Below are positions 15,728-24,373 of a stretch of 33,165 nucleotides of DNA, piece by piece. The stretch is from CAZVEE01 sp964625525 (GTDB lineage: Bacteria > Pseudomonadota > Alphaproteobacteria > JAJFIK01). The stretch is taken from contig CAZVEE010000036.1 in the NCBI GenBank assembly GCA_964625525.1, positions 1 to 33,165 on the forward strand, written 5' to 3'. Made by a program: the position numbers and the translations under genes. The notes under the pieces were generated by a model. The model was not told where the DNA came from. It did not search any database and worked only from the letters and a program-made list of their open reading frames with translations. Each line of letters opens with the position of its first letter. Positions within the stretch are counted from its first letter, which is position 1.

Positions 15728-16657
15728 TCAGGACGCGGATACGGCTGCGGCCACTTCCGCGGCGAAATCCGCTTCTTCCTTCTCGATGCCTTCACCCAGG
15801 GCAAAGCGCTGGAACCCTTCCAGAGTGATCGGCGCGCCGACGGCCCCTTCAGCTTCTTTCAGAGCCTGGGCCACGGTCTGATCCGGGTTCATCACAAAGG
15901 CCTGCGCCAGCAGCACCACTTCCTGGTAGTATTTGCGCAGACGCCCCTCCACCATCTTTTCGATGATGTTGTCCGGCTTACCGCTTTCCTTGGCCTGCTC
16001 GGTGAACACCGCCTTCTCGCGTTCCACCAGCTCAGGGTCCACATCGGCTTCCGTGAGCGCCACCGGCGCAGCCGCTGCCACATGCATGGCGATCTTACGG
16101 CCCAGCTCCTGCAGCTGCGCCACATCACCGTCCGACTTCAACGCCACCAGAACACCGATCTTGCCCATGCCGTCAGCGACTTGGTTGTGCACATACGGCA
16201 CGACGGCCCCAGCGGGTACAGACAGCATGGCCGACCGGCGCAGGGTCATGTTTTCACCAATGGTGGCGACCATTTCGGTCAAATGCTCAGAGACAGGCTT
16301 GCCCACGCCCGGATAGTCGGTCGCGGCGAGTTTCTCCACATCCCCGTCAGCGGCGACGCCCAATTTGGCGATATCGCCCACCATGGCCTGGAACTTCTCG
16401 TTGCGGGCCACGAAGTCGGTTTCGGAATTCACTTCCACCACCGCCCCTTTGGCGCCGTCGACCGCCACGGCCACCAGGCCTTCCGCGGCCACGCGGCCGG
16501 CCTTCTTGGCCGCCTTGGACAGACCTTTGGTGCGCAGCCAGTCCATGGCCGCGTCCAGGTCGCCATCGGCCTCGGCGAGCGCCTTTTTACAATCCATCAT
16601 GCCCGCGCCGGACTTCTCGCGCAGGTCCTTCACCATGCTCGCAGTGATCGCCGCCAT
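15728..16657 (-). CDS. tsf: Elongation factor Ts
   Basis: Guanine nucleotide exchange factor that regenerates EF-Tu-GTP. The product is 309 residues from the ATG at 16657. The N-terminal UBA-like domain reads MVKDLREKSGAGMMDCKKAL; the EF-Tu contact motif TDFVARN follows at about residue 80. Two dimerisation-type subdomains come after, as usual. GGGAG lies upstream of the chosen ATG; an in-frame ATG at 16690 is possible but non-conserved. It lies 238 bases after rpsB; I see no gene, clear terminator or promoter in that spacer. Confidence 0.97.
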   Translation of the reverse strand: MAAITASMVKDLREKSGAGMMDCKKALAEADGDLDAAMDWLRTKGLSKAAKKAGRVAAEGLVAVAVDGAKGAVVEVNSETDFVARNEKFQAMVGDIAKLGVAADGDVEKLAATDYPGVGKPVSEHLTEMVATIGENMTLRRSAMLSVPAGAVVPYVHNQVADGMGKIGVLVALKSDGDVAQLQELGRKIAMHVAAAAPVALTEADVDPELVEREKAVFTEQAKESGKPDNIIEKMVEGRLRKYYQEVVLLAQAFVMNPDQTVAQALKEAEGAVGAPITLEGFQRFALGEGIEKEEADFAAEVAAAVSAS

Positions 16658-16895
16658 GGCCTTAACTCCCGTCTTTGCCATTAGATCCAACGCTGTGCGC
16701 CGGATATCCGTGGGTCGGTCCGCCCGGTCCGGCCGCTGTCTCGCGCGGCGCTGATGCGCCTGCGTCGGTGAGCCGGGTGGTCCTGGTTCAGCAGGTAGGG
16801 TGCGCAGGCCCTGCTCTCAAGCCGGGCCCGCCGCATACTCCAGGCGAGGGACCCTGCACGCACGGCCCCCCGTATACACGATTTTCCGCGTGCGA

Positions 16896-17750
16896 TCAGG
16901 CCGGCGCGCCGGGCTGCTCCGCTTCACCGGCTGCCGCATCCGTCGGCACCACATCTTCTGCGGCCGCCGGGGGCTCGACCGCCTCACCGCTCTCGTCCGC
17001 CTCGGCCAGCGGGTCTTCCACCAGCTCCGCCGCCTCGCCAATATCCACGCCCAGCGAGGACTGGCTCTCGGAGATCCCGTCGATCACCGCGCGCGCCACC
17101 AGATCACAATAGAGGCTGATGGAGCGGGCCGCGTCGTCATTCCCGGGTATGGGGAAGGTGATTCCGTCCGGGTCGCAATTGGTATCCACCACCGCGACCA
17201 CCGGAATGCCGAGCTTGTTGGCTTCTTGGATGGCGATCGATTCCTTATTGGTGTCGATCACGAACAGCATGTCCGGCACGCCGCCCATTTCCTTGATGCC
17301 GCCCAGGGACAGTTCCAGCTTGTCCCGCTCACGCGTCAGCTGCAGCTGTTCTTTCTTGGTGTAGCCCGAAACCTCCCCGGCCAGAATTTCTTCCAGCGAG
17401 CGCAAGCGCTTGATCGAATGGAGGATCGTCTTCCAATTGGTGAGCGTGCCGCCGAGCCAACGGTGATTGATGAAGTACTGGGCGCAGCGCTGTGCGGCTT
17501 CGGCCACGGGCTGCGCCGCCTGGCGCTTGGTGCCCACGAACAACACCCGCCCCCCGCCGGCGACCGTATTGCGCACCGCCAACAAGGCCTGGTGCAACAA
17601 CGGGACTGTCTTCGACAGGTCGATGATGTGGATGCGGTTGCGCACCCCGAAAATGTAGTCGCGCATTTTCGGGTTCCAGCGATGCGACTGGTGCCCGAAG
17701 TGGACGCCCGCTTCCAAAAGCTGGCGCATAGAATACTCTGGCAAAGCCAT
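16896..17750 (-). CDS. rpsB: 30S ribosomal protein S2
   Basis: Structural protein of the small ribosomal subunit. The product is 284 residues from the ATG at 17750, which has a strong AAGGAGAT site. The core is canonical: MRQLLEAGVHFGHQSHRWNPKM, RVLFVGTKRQA, QRWLGGTLTNW-type NHRWLGGTLTNWKT, and IPVVAVVDTNCDP. A C-terminal acidic Ala/Pro/Glu-rich tail of about 45 residues makes it longer than E. coli S2 (241). The 213-base region upstream holds a good promoter, giving a leader of roughly 150 bases. In gamma-proteobacteria S2 represses its own leader; whether that happens here cannot be seen. Confidence 0.97.
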   Translation of the reverse strand: MALPEYSMRQLLEAGVHFGHQSHRWNPKMRDYIFGVRNRIHIIDLSKTVPLLHQALLAVRNTVAGGGRVLFVGTKRQAAQPVAEAAQRCAQYFINHRWLGGTLTNWKTILHSIKRLRSLEEILAGEVSGYTKKEQLQLTRERDKLELSLGGIKEMGGVPDMLFVIDTNKESIAIQEANKLGIPVVAVVDTNCDPDGITFPIPGNDDAARSISLYCDLVARAVIDGISESQSSLGVDIGEAAELVEDPLAEADESGEAVEPPAAAEDVVPTDAAAGEAEQPGAPA

Positions 17751-17912
17751 GACCGTGATCTCCTTATCCGGTTCTGCCTCCGCGGGACACACTCTGGGGG
17801 CATAACCCCGTCAGAGCACCGGAGGGACCGGCGGGTAGCCGTGCCAGAGCGCCTCACACGCCGCTCTCCACCGCCACCGCACGAGCCCAATCCCGCGTGT
17901 GGAATGGCGCGC

Positions 17913-17941
17913 TTTATAGATAGTCACGCCCGCCCGCGCAA
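17913..17941 (-). promoter_or_regulatory. Probable promoter of rpsB-tsf
   Basis: On the - strand, -35 TTGCGC (17941-17936) and -10 TATAAA (17918-17913) are separated by exactly 17 bases. It lies in the dnaE-rpsB spacer, just after the dnaE stop. The -35 region is embedded in an imperfect hairpin (GTCACG...CGTGAC) and could partly end dnaE transcripts. The -10 matches consensus at five of six positions, the -35 at three. Confidence 0.5.
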
Positions 17942-17963
17942 GCGGCGTCTCCCGTGACCGGCC

Positions 17964-20900
17964 TCAAACCTCCTCCACATGGACAACGCCCTTGACTGAT
18001 TTGAGCGCCCCGCGCACCGCCGCATCCACCTGAAAGCCGCCGGGCAGGCGATAGTCCACCTGGCTCAGCCCTCCCTCGCCCAACTGCAACAGCAGCGTCA
18101 CCGCCCCCCGTCCGGGCTTGGACAGGCACGCCTTCACCGCCTCCACACAATCTGGCTGATCCAGTGTGATCTCCACCCCTTGCGCCGCATGGGCCGTCAC
18201 CGCCTCGATGGGCTGCACCTCGTTGCCGGTCAGGCGCACCTCATCGCCGGTCCAGTCGGCGGTGACATCGAACACCACACTGGCGCCGACTGTGAGCACG
18301 TCGCGGGCGCGCGGCAATATCTCCGAAAACAGCCACACCTCGAAGACTCCGGTGGGATCGGACAATTCCGCCACCCCAAAGGGCCGGCCCGTCTTAGCGG
18401 ATTTGCGCTCATTCATGGCCATCACCGTGCCCGCAAGGCGCACAGCTGCCTTTTGCCGTCCCTCTCCGGCGATCAAGTCCCCATAGGCCATGACCCGACA
18501 GCGTCGCAGCGCCTTTTGGTGATCATCCAAAGGGTGGCCCGAAAGGTAAAAGCCGATGATTTCAAGCTCCTGGCGCAAACGCTCTGTCGCCGGCCAGGGA
18601 TCTGCATCCGGTAACCGCAGCACCGGCGCCTCCGCCACGTCGGCGAAAAGATTGGACTGGCCCTGCTGGCGCTCGTCTTGCGCAGCCGCCGCGGAGGTCA
18701 CAATCACATCGGCGCCGCGATAGACCTGGGCCCGCTCCACGCCCAAGCTATCGAAGGCGCCAGCCTTGGCAAGCCCCTCGACCGCGCGCTTATTGATCTG
18801 GCGCGGATCAATGCGGGCGGCGAAATCACCAATATCACGAAAGATGCCGCCCTCCTGGCGCACCGCCACCAGGTGATCCATGGCTTGGCGCCCTACGGTT
18901 TTTAGCGCCGCCAGAGCATAGAGAATAACCGCTCCTTTCTGGGGATCCTTGGCACTGACGAATTCCGCCTCGCACCGGTTCACGTCCGGCGGCACCACGC
19001 CAATTTTCAGGCGTTCCGCCTCCTGACGGAAAATCGCCAACCGGTCCGTGCGCTCGATATCGAGGGTCATGGAGGCGGACAAGAACTCAACCGGATAATT
19101 GGCTTTCAAATAGGCCGTCTGATAAGCGACCTGTGCATAGGCCGCCGCGTGGCCTTTGTTAAATCCGTAGCCGGCAAATTTCGCGGCTTGGTCGAAAATC
19201 TGCGAGGCGATATCAGCCGTCACGCCATTGGCGCTCGAGCCCTCAATGAAGCGCACCCGGTGTTTAGCCATTTCCGCTTCGATCTTTTTGCTCATGGCCC
19301 GGCGCAAAAGATCGGCTTCGCCAAGGGAATAGCCTGCCAGGTCCCGCGCGATTTGCATCACGTCTTCCTGATAGGTCATCACCCCGAAAGTTTCCTCCAG
19401 GATCGGTTCCAAGAGGGGATGCAGATAGAGCGGCGTTTCTCGCCCCTTCTTACAATCGATATAACGGGGAATGGACTCCATCGGCCCCGGACGATAGAGC
19501 GCCACCAGCGCGATCAAGTCCTCAATCCGGTCGGGCCCCATTTTGCGCAAGAGATCGCGCATCCCCGCACTTTCGAGCTGGAACACCCCGGTGGAGTCAC
19601 CACGCGCCAGCATCTCGAATGTCTTGACATCGTCGAACTCCAGTTCCTGGGTCCGCACTTCGATCCCACGGCGCGCCAGCAACTCCTCGGTTTTGGCGAT
19701 CACTGTCAGCGTTTTCAGACCCAGAAAATCGAACTTCACCAGCCCGACGCTTTCCGCGTCTTTATAGTGAAACTGCGTGACTGGCATGTCGGAGCGGGGA
19801 TCGCGATAGAGCGGTACGAGCTCCGGCAGCGGACGGTCACCGATGACAAGACCGGCCGCATGGGTTGAGGCATGACGGTAAAGGCCTTCGAGCTGCAACG
19901 CCATCTCGATCAGAGTACGGACCGCTTCCTCCTCCTCGATCATTTGCTGCAAACGCGGCTCATCCTCGATAGCCTTGGAAAGCTTCACCGCCTTGCCCGG
20001 CGGGTTGGGGATCATTTTGCAGATCCGGTCCACCTGGCCATACGGCATTTGCAGCACCCGGCCCACATCGCGCACCACGGCGCGGGCCTGCAGTGTTCCG
20101 AACGTAATGATCTGCGCCACCCGATCGGTGCCGTATTTCTCCTGCACATATTCGATCACTTCTTGGCGTCGGTCCTGGCAGAAATCGATGTCGAAGTCAG
20201 GCATCGAAATCCGTTCCGGGTTCAAGAAACGCTCGAAGACGAGATCAAAGCGCAAGGGATCGAGATTGGTGATGTCAAGGCACCAGGCCACGATAGACGT
20301 GGCGCCAGAACCGCGCACCCCAATGGGAATGTTCTTGGCCCGGGCCCATTTCATGAAGTCGGAGACAATGAGGAAATAGCCCTCAAAGCCCATGTTCAAA
20401 ATGATCCCGAGCTCATACTCCAGGCGCTCCCAATATCGGGGTTCGGGCACATGGGCGCCTTTGGTGCTCAGGCGCCGCTTAAGCCCCTCTTCCACTTGAA
20501 TACGCAATTCCTCTGCCGCATTCCGGCCTTCAGGCAAATCGAACGCGGGCAAGATCGGCTGGTGGCGGCGCAGGTGAAAAGCGCAGCGCCGGGCAATCTC
20601 CAGCGTATTTTCCACCGCTTCGGGGACATCCGCGAATAGCGCCGTCATCTCCTCGGCGCTTTTAAAATAGTGCTCGGGCGTCAACCGCCGCCGCTCGTCC
20701 TGCAGCACATAAGCCCCGTCCTTGATGCACAAAAGCGCATCATGGGCCTCATGCATATCACGGGTCGGGAAATAGGGCTGGTTGGTCGCCACCAGCGGTA
20801 GATCGCGGGCATAAGCGCAGTCAATGAGTGGCCCTTCCGCCTGTCTCTCCGCATCAAGATCATGGCGTTGCACTTCCACATAGAGCCGGCCAGGATAGAT

Positions 20901-21428
20901 CTCGCTAAGGCGGTCAAGGAGCACCTCGGCCTCAGCCTCGCGCCCGGCCACGAGCAGCCGGTTCACAGGCCCCTCCGCACCCCCGGTAAGCACGATCAGG
21001 CCATCGGATCGTGCGGCAAGGTCGCTGAGCGTAACATGCGGCTCCTCCACATGCTCCGTGTCCAAATAGCTGCCGCTCGAGAGATAAGACAGGTTAAGCC
21101 AGCCTGTCTCGTTCTGGACCAAAAGCGCCAGCGACGGACGATCGCGCCCCGGCATCGCCGTGCCGCCCAAGACCTCCGATACATCGACTTTCAGCGTACA
21201 GCCAAGAATAGGCTGCACGCCTGCGCCCGCGAGCGCCTGGGAGAACTCAAACGCACCGAACAGATTGCCCGTATCGGTCATGGCGAGCGCAGGCATCCCA
21301 TGGTCCCGGCACAGGCCCGGCAGCGCTTTGATACGCAGCGCGCCTTCCAGCAGCGAATAGGCCGTGTGGCTCCGCAAATGGACGAATCCGGCCCGCTTTG
21401 GGACCGCTTCAGACGCTGTTTCTGCCAT
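17964..21428 (-). CDS. dnaE: DNA polymerase III alpha subunit
   Basis: Catalytic subunit of the replicative DNA polymerase. The product is 1154 residues, close to E. coli DnaE (1160). The PHP domain opens with FVHLRSHTAYSLLEGAL. Two catalytic Asp are in SMPDFDIDFCQDRR, a third is expected in the GLVKFDFLGLKTL region. HhH and OB-fold regions follow (VRLAGTVMAMNERKSAKTG). An internal beta-clamp-binding peptide is visible as QSNLF. The ATG at 21428 is chosen because GGGAGG lies exactly 6 bases upstream; the ATG at 21434 would leave no spacing. It is 47 bases after a small LexA-box-controlled gene, so part of its expression may be SOS-linked. Confidence 0.97.
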   Translation of the reverse strand: MAETASEAVPKRAGFVHLRSHTAYSLLEGALRIKALPGLCRDHGMPALAMTDTGNLFGAFEFSQALAGAGVQPILGCTLKVDVSEVLGGTAMPGRDRPSLALLVQNETGWLNLSYLSSGSYLDTEHVEEPHVTLSDLAARSDGLIVLTGGAEGPVNRLLVAGREAEAEVLLDRLSEIYPGRLYVEVQRHDLDAERQAEGPLIDCAYARDLPLVATNQPYFPTRDMHEAHDALLCIKDGAYVLQDERRRLTPEHYFKSAEEMTALFADVPEAVENTLEIARRCAFHLRRHQPILPAFDLPEGRNAAEELRIQVEEGLKRRLSTKGAHVPEPRYWERLEYELGIILNMGFEGYFLIVSDFMKWARAKNIPIGVRGSGATSIVAWCLDITNLDPLRFDLVFERFLNPERISMPDFDIDFCQDRRQEVIEYVQEKYGTDRVAQIITFGTLQARAVVRDVGRVLQMPYGQVDRICKMIPNPPGKAVKLSKAIEDEPRLQQMIEEEEAVRTLIEMALQLEGLYRHASTHAAGLVIGDRPLPELVPLYRDPRSDMPVTQFHYKDAESVGLVKFDFLGLKTLTVIAKTEELLARRGIEVRTQELEFDDVKTFEMLARGDSTGVFQLESAGMRDLLRKMGPDRIEDLIALVALYRPGPMESIPRYIDCKKGRETPLYLHPLLEPILEETFGVMTYQEDVMQIARDLAGYSLGEADLLRRAMSKKIEAEMAKHRVRFIEGSSANGVTADIASQIFDQAAKFAGYGFNKGHAAAYAQVAYQTAYLKANYPVEFLSASMTLDIERTDRLAIFRQEAERLKIGVVPPDVNRCEAEFVSAKDPQKGAVILYALAALKTVGRQAMDHLVAVRQEGGIFRDIGDFAARIDPRQINKRAVEGLAKAGAFDSLGVERAQVYRGADVIVTSAAAAQDERQQGQSNLFADVAEAPVLRLPDADPWPATERLRQELEIIGFYLSGHPLDDHQKALRRCRVMAYGDLIAGEGRQKAAVRLAGTVMAMNERKSAKTGRPFGVAELSDPTGVFEVWLFSEILPRARDVLTVGASVVFDVTADWTGDEVRLTGNEVQPIEAVTAHAAQGVEITLDQPDCVEAVKACLSKPGRGAVTLLLQLGEGGLSQVDYRLPGGFQVDAAVRGALKSVKGVVHVEEV

Positions 21429-21475
21429 GGACATCCTCCCGGTGACGGACGGTTGCGCCCGCCGCGGCCTTGGGG

Positions 21476-21595
21476 TCAGGAAACGCCGGTGGCCGTGGCC
21501 GCGAACACGCCCAGCGCTCCGACAATGCTGACGAGGAAGAGGGCTGTCAAAAGGTCCCGCCACAGCCAGGGGGAAAGCAGTGGTGTATCGCGCAT
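21476..21595 (-). CDS. 39-residue single-pass membrane peptide, SOS-box controlled; SidA-like candidate
   Basis: Product of 39 residues starting MRDTPLLSPWLWRDLLTAL. Residues about 15-36 form one hydrophobic helix (LLTALFLVSIVGALGVFAATA); the N-terminus is short and polar. The ATG at 21595 has a near-perfect AGGAGG with 5-base spacing, strong evidence that it is translated. About 60 bases upstream is a GTTC-N7-GTTC LexA operator touching a TTGACG -35. In Caulobacter crescentus, SidA is a 29-residue SOS-induced inner-membrane peptide that blocks division through FtsW/FtsN; my recollection, to be verified, is that it too lies beside dnaE. I infer a functional counterpart from size, membrane segment, regulation and position, not from sequence similarity. 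It could instead be another short SOS membrane peptide. Confidence 0.75.
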   Translation of the reverse strand: MRDTPLLSPWLWRDLLTALFLVSIVGALGVFAATATGVS

Positions 21596-21625
21596 GATGG
21601 CCTCCTGATGTGAACCAACACGCAC

Positions 21626-21654
21626 ATATTCCCTTTTTGTTCCAGGCCCGTCAA
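21626..21654 (-). promoter_or_regulatory. Probable promoter of the 39-residue peptide gene
   Basis: On the - strand, -35 TTGACG (21654-21649) and a weak -10 GAATAT (21631-21626) are spaced by 17 bases. The -35 abuts the LexA box, so bound LexA would block RNA polymerase. The -10 matches consensus at only three positions. Confidence 0.5.
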
Positions 21655-21669
21655 GAACATTTATGGAAC
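21655..21669. promoter_or_regulatory. LexA operator (SOS box), alphaproteobacterial type
   Basis: GTTCCATAAATGTTC on the - strand, equal to GAAC-N7-GAAC on the + strand, is an exact match to the direct-repeat consensus GTTC-N7-GTTC established for LexA of Alphaproteobacteria. It lies in the 93-base spacer between lolD and the 39-residue peptide gene, directly next to a TTGACG -35 element. I noticed no second exact copy in the window, by eye only. Confidence 0.8.
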
Positions 21670-21688
21670 AAACTGTCTGCCCCAATCC

Positions 21689-22459
21689 TTATTCGTCGAG
21701 GGGGATCATGCCATGGCGCGAATCGAGGAGCCGGCCGTCCCGCAGCACGACCGCCCGGTCCATGCGGCCCGCCAAGTCGAGATTATGCGTGGCGATGAGC
21801 GCGGCACGGCCTTCGGAGCGGATGAGATCAACGAGCTCGTCAAAGACCAGCGTGGCGGTCTTGGGATCGAGATTGCCGGTGGGCTCATCGGCCAGCAGGA
21901 TTTCCGGCCGGTTGGCAAGAGCCCGGGCGATGGCCACCCGCTGCTGCTCGCCGCCAGAAAGTTCCGCCGGCCGGTGGGCAACGCGCTTTTCCAAACCGAG
22001 GGCTTTCAAAAGGCGGCGCGCCTCGCTTTCGGCTTCCCGGGCCGGTGTGCCAGCGATGAGCTGAGGCAGCACCACATTTTCCAGCGCCGAGAACTCCGGC
22101 AGAAGCTGGTGGAATTGGTAGATAAAGCCGATATTCTCGCGGCGGATCCGGGTCTTGTCCTCATCGGCCAGGGGCACGCAGTCGCGCCCGCCGATGAGCA
22201 CATGACCAGCCGTCGGCTTTTCCAGCAGGCCGGCAATGTGCAGAAGCGAGGATTTGCCCGAGCCCGACGGGCCGATGAGCGCGATAACCTCGCCCGGCTG
22301 GATCGACAGCCGCGCCCCGCGCAGCACTTCAAGCCGCCCGGCCCCTTGGCTGAAAAAACGATAGATCCCCCGCAATTCCAACACCGGCTCGACGCCGAAG
22401 GCAGGGCTGGGGCTCGTCTCGGCAGGGGCTGTGGGCGTGGTCATGGAAGCCTCATTCAT
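21689..22459 (-). CDS. lolD: Lipoprotein-releasing ABC transporter ATP-binding protein
   Basis: ATPase of the LolDF/LolCDE complex, which extracts lipoproteins from the inner membrane for transfer to LolA. The product is 256 residues. Walker A is GPSGSGKS, the signature LSGGEQQRVAIARAL, Walker B ILLADEPTGNLD, and the switch His is in ALIATHNLD. The Q-loop region IYQFHQLLPEFSALENV is characteristic of LolD within the MacB-like group. ATG 22459 overlaps the lolF stop by 8 bases (ATGAATGA); ATG 22444 with GAGG 5 bases upstream is an equally good start. Confidence 0.95.
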   Translation of the reverse strand: MNEASMTTPTAPAETSPSPAFGVEPVLELRGIYRFFSQGAGRLEVLRGARLSIQPGEVIALIGPSGSGKSSLLHIAGLLEKPTAGHVLIGGRDCVPLADEDKTRIRRENIGFIYQFHQLLPEFSALENVVLPQLIAGTPAREAESEARRLLKALGLEKRVAHRPAELSGGEQQRVAIARALANRPEILLADEPTGNLDPKTATLVFDELVDLIRSEGRAALIATHNLDLAGRMDRAVVLRDGRLLDSRHGMIPLDE

Positions 22460-23834
22460 AGCGCAACGCCTCGACCGGATCGAGGGCGGCCGCCCGCCAG
22501 GCCGGATAGAGCGGCGCCAGGAGCGAGATCGTCAGGGCAAAGACGAGAACGGAGATCACTTCGCCATTGTTGATCTCGGCGGTCATCTTTTCGAGGAAAT
22601 AGATCTCCGGCGAGAACAGTTCGGTCTGGGTTACGAAGGAAATGAACTGGCGAATACCCTCAATATTGTGACACAGCAGCAGCCCCAGCACGAAGCCGCC
22701 CAAGGTCCCCACCACGCCAATGCTGGCCCCGGAAATCAGGAACACCCGCAGAATCGCCCCACGGGTCGCGCCCATGGTGCGCAACACGGCGATGTCGCGG
22801 CCCTTATCTTTCACCAGCATCACAAGACCCGACACGATGTTCAGCGCCGCCACGATGATGATCAGAGCCAGAATGATGAACATGACATTCCGCTCCACCT
22901 GCAGCGCGCCGAGAAACGCTGAATTTGACTGCTGCCAGTCGGAAACGCGGATCTCCGCCCCCACCGCGTCAAGCACGGGCAAGCGGTACTGCTTCACGGC
23001 TTCCGGATCCTCGACCTTGATGTCGAGCTTGGTCACCCCATCGCCAGTCCCGAAGTAGAGGCGCGCCTGATCCAGCGGCATAAAGATGAGAGACGCGTCG
23101 AACTCCGACATGCCCACATTGAAAATCGCCGCGATTTCATAGGCTTTTTCGCGCGGCGCGGTGCCGAAGGGCGTCGCGGGTCCACGCGGGGTCAACAGGG
23201 TCAGCTTATCGCCGACGCCGAGATTAAAATTAGCCGCCATGCGGCTGCCAATGGCGATGGCGCGCCCTCCTTCGAAGCGGGAGAGGCTGCCAGCAATGAT
23301 GTTGTCGGACACCAGGCCGAGGCCGCCCAGGTCCTCGCGCCGCATGCCGCGCACCAGGGCATAATTAAAGCGCCCATCGCGCACGGCCATCACGCCGCCC
23401 TCGACCACCGGCGCGGCAAAAGTCACGCCCGGGACCGCGCGCACCGAGGCCGCGACCTCATCGAACCCGGTGAGAGGGCCCATGGTCTGCTGCACGGCCA
23501 TATGGCCATTCAAACCCAGAATGCGGCCCATGAGATCGGCGCGAAAGCCATTCATCACCGCCATGACAGTGATCAAGGTCGCAACGCCCAGCATGATGCC
23601 GAGAAAGGAAATAACGGAGATGATAGAGGCGAAATTCTCTTTCTTCTTGGCGCGCAGATAGCGCCAGGAGATCCACCACTCATAGGCCGAAAACATGCCC
23701 GGCAGCTTGCGCCGGGCCTTGGGAGGGCGCGGCCGCCGTCGCGGTGCCGGTGTGCCGACGCCGTCATCGGCGCCCGCCATGTCGCCCGCGCCCGCCATGT
23801 CGCCCGCGCTCACTGCCCCTGCTTGATCTTGCAT
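22452..23834 (-). CDS. lolF: Lipoprotein-releasing permease, single LolC/LolE-type subunit (LolF)
   Basis: Membrane subunit partnering LolD. About 460 residues with the family layout: the opening SAYEWWISWRYLRAKKKENFAS, a first helix (IISVISFLGIMLGVATLITVMAVMNGF), a large periplasmic domain, then three helices (NVMFIILALIIIVAALNIVSG; VFLISGASIGVVGTLGGFVLG; VISVLVFALTISLLAP). It ends PAWRAAALDPVEALRYE. Only one permease gene is present, so it probably forms a homodimer as in LolDF systems. From ATG 23834 there is a cytoplasmic extension of about 50 residues with a GDMAGA repeat and an Arg/Pro/Lys-rich stretch; the open frame reaches 24065 with other starts. Confidence 0.92.
   Translation of the reverse strand: MQDQAGAVSAGDMAGAGDMAGADDGVGTPAPRRRPRPPKARRKLPGMFSAYEWWISWRYLRAKKKENFASIISVISFLGIMLGVATLITVMAVMNGFRADLMGRILGLNGHMAVQQTMGPLTGFDEVAASVRAVPGVTFAAPVVEGGVMAVRDGRFNYALVRGMRREDLGGLGLVSDNIIAGSLSRFEGGRAIAIGSRMAANFNLGVGDKLTLLTPRGPATPFGTAPREKAYEIAAIFNVGMSEFDASLIFMPLDQARLYFGTGDGVTKLDIKVEDPEAVKQYRLPVLDAVGAEIRVSDWQQSNSAFLGALQVERNVMFIILALIIIVAALNIVSGLVMLVKDKGRDIAVLRTMGATRGAILRVFLISGASIGVVGTLGGFVLGLLLCHNIEGIRQFISFVTQTELFSPEIYFLEKMTAEINNGEVISVLVFALTISLLAPLYPAWRAAALDPVEALRYE
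23771..23806. repeat. 18-bp perfect tandem duplication within lolF
   Basis: CGCCCGCCATGTCGCCCG occurs twice, head to tail (23771-23788 and 23789-23806). Read on the - strand it codes for GDMAGA-type repeats in the N-terminal extension of LolF. It keeps frame, so it is a likely slippage site that varies between strains. Confidence 0.85.
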
Positions 23835-24216
23835 CGCGCCGCCTGCCCTCGCCTGCTCGTCGCTATTGCGTCCGCGCCCAGCCCCGCTGAAGGCGCGTCG
23901 AGTCGCGCCGCTGAGCTTGGCTACCATGTCATGCCCGCAAGACGGTGGAAAGATCCGAGCCGGGCTTGCGCTGTGCTCTTGTGCATGGCCCCCACGGCAC
24001 GGGCGCGGCGCGGACATGGCGCCTGGATGGCCAGCCCTCACAATCGCTTCACCCGGCCTGGGCAAGGATCTGGCCTTCGCAAGAATGATGACAAGGTAGC
24101 ACCAATACTCCCGTCCCGTCCCTCACGAGCCCCAAGGGGAGCCGGGCCGACACCTTAGTCTTGCGCGAGCATGACCGACCCCACCGGGTAAGGCTGTCGT
24201 GGTTCATCTCAATCAA

Positions 24217-24231
24217 TGCTGCATTGCAGCA
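24217..24231. promoter_or_regulatory. CTGC-N3-GCAG palindrome, PhaR-type operator candidate
   Basis: TGCTGCATTGCAGCA has 6-bp arms around ATT. Its core matches the CTGC-N3-GCAG motif described for PhaR, the regulator of polyhydroxyalkanoate granule (phasin) genes in Rhodobacter. It lies in the non-coding region between lolF and the DUF1467 gene, 166 bases before the second assembly gap. No phasin gene is visible in the sequenced part. It may be chance. Confidence 0.4.
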
Positions 24232-24280
24232 CAGAAAAATGATCCCGAGCGGGCATTCAACCCCAGTCTGTGGATGACAG

Positions 24281-24306
24281 CTTGACCAAGACAGCGTATT
24301 GTCAAG
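24281..24306. repeat. Inverted repeat CTTGAC-N14-GTCAAG
   Basis: CTTGAC (24281-24286) and GTCAAG (24301-24306) form an inverted pair that places TTGAC-type -35 elements on both strands (TTGACC on +, TTGACA on -). Neither has a convincing -10 at 17 bases. The - strand one could serve lolF-lolD. The rest of 23835-24397 shows no gene. Confidence 0.35.
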
Positions 24307-24373
24307 CAAATGTTAGCCACCTGACACAAATGACGCACGCAAAAAGCGGCGGCGGGCCGGAACCGGGCCGGCC

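Noticed and set aside
24060..24100. REP-like sequence near the 5' side of lolF
   Set aside because: The wording (CTGGCCTTCGCAAGAATGATGAC) vaguely resembles alphaproteobacterial intergenic repeats, but there is no second copy in the window and no clean palindrome.
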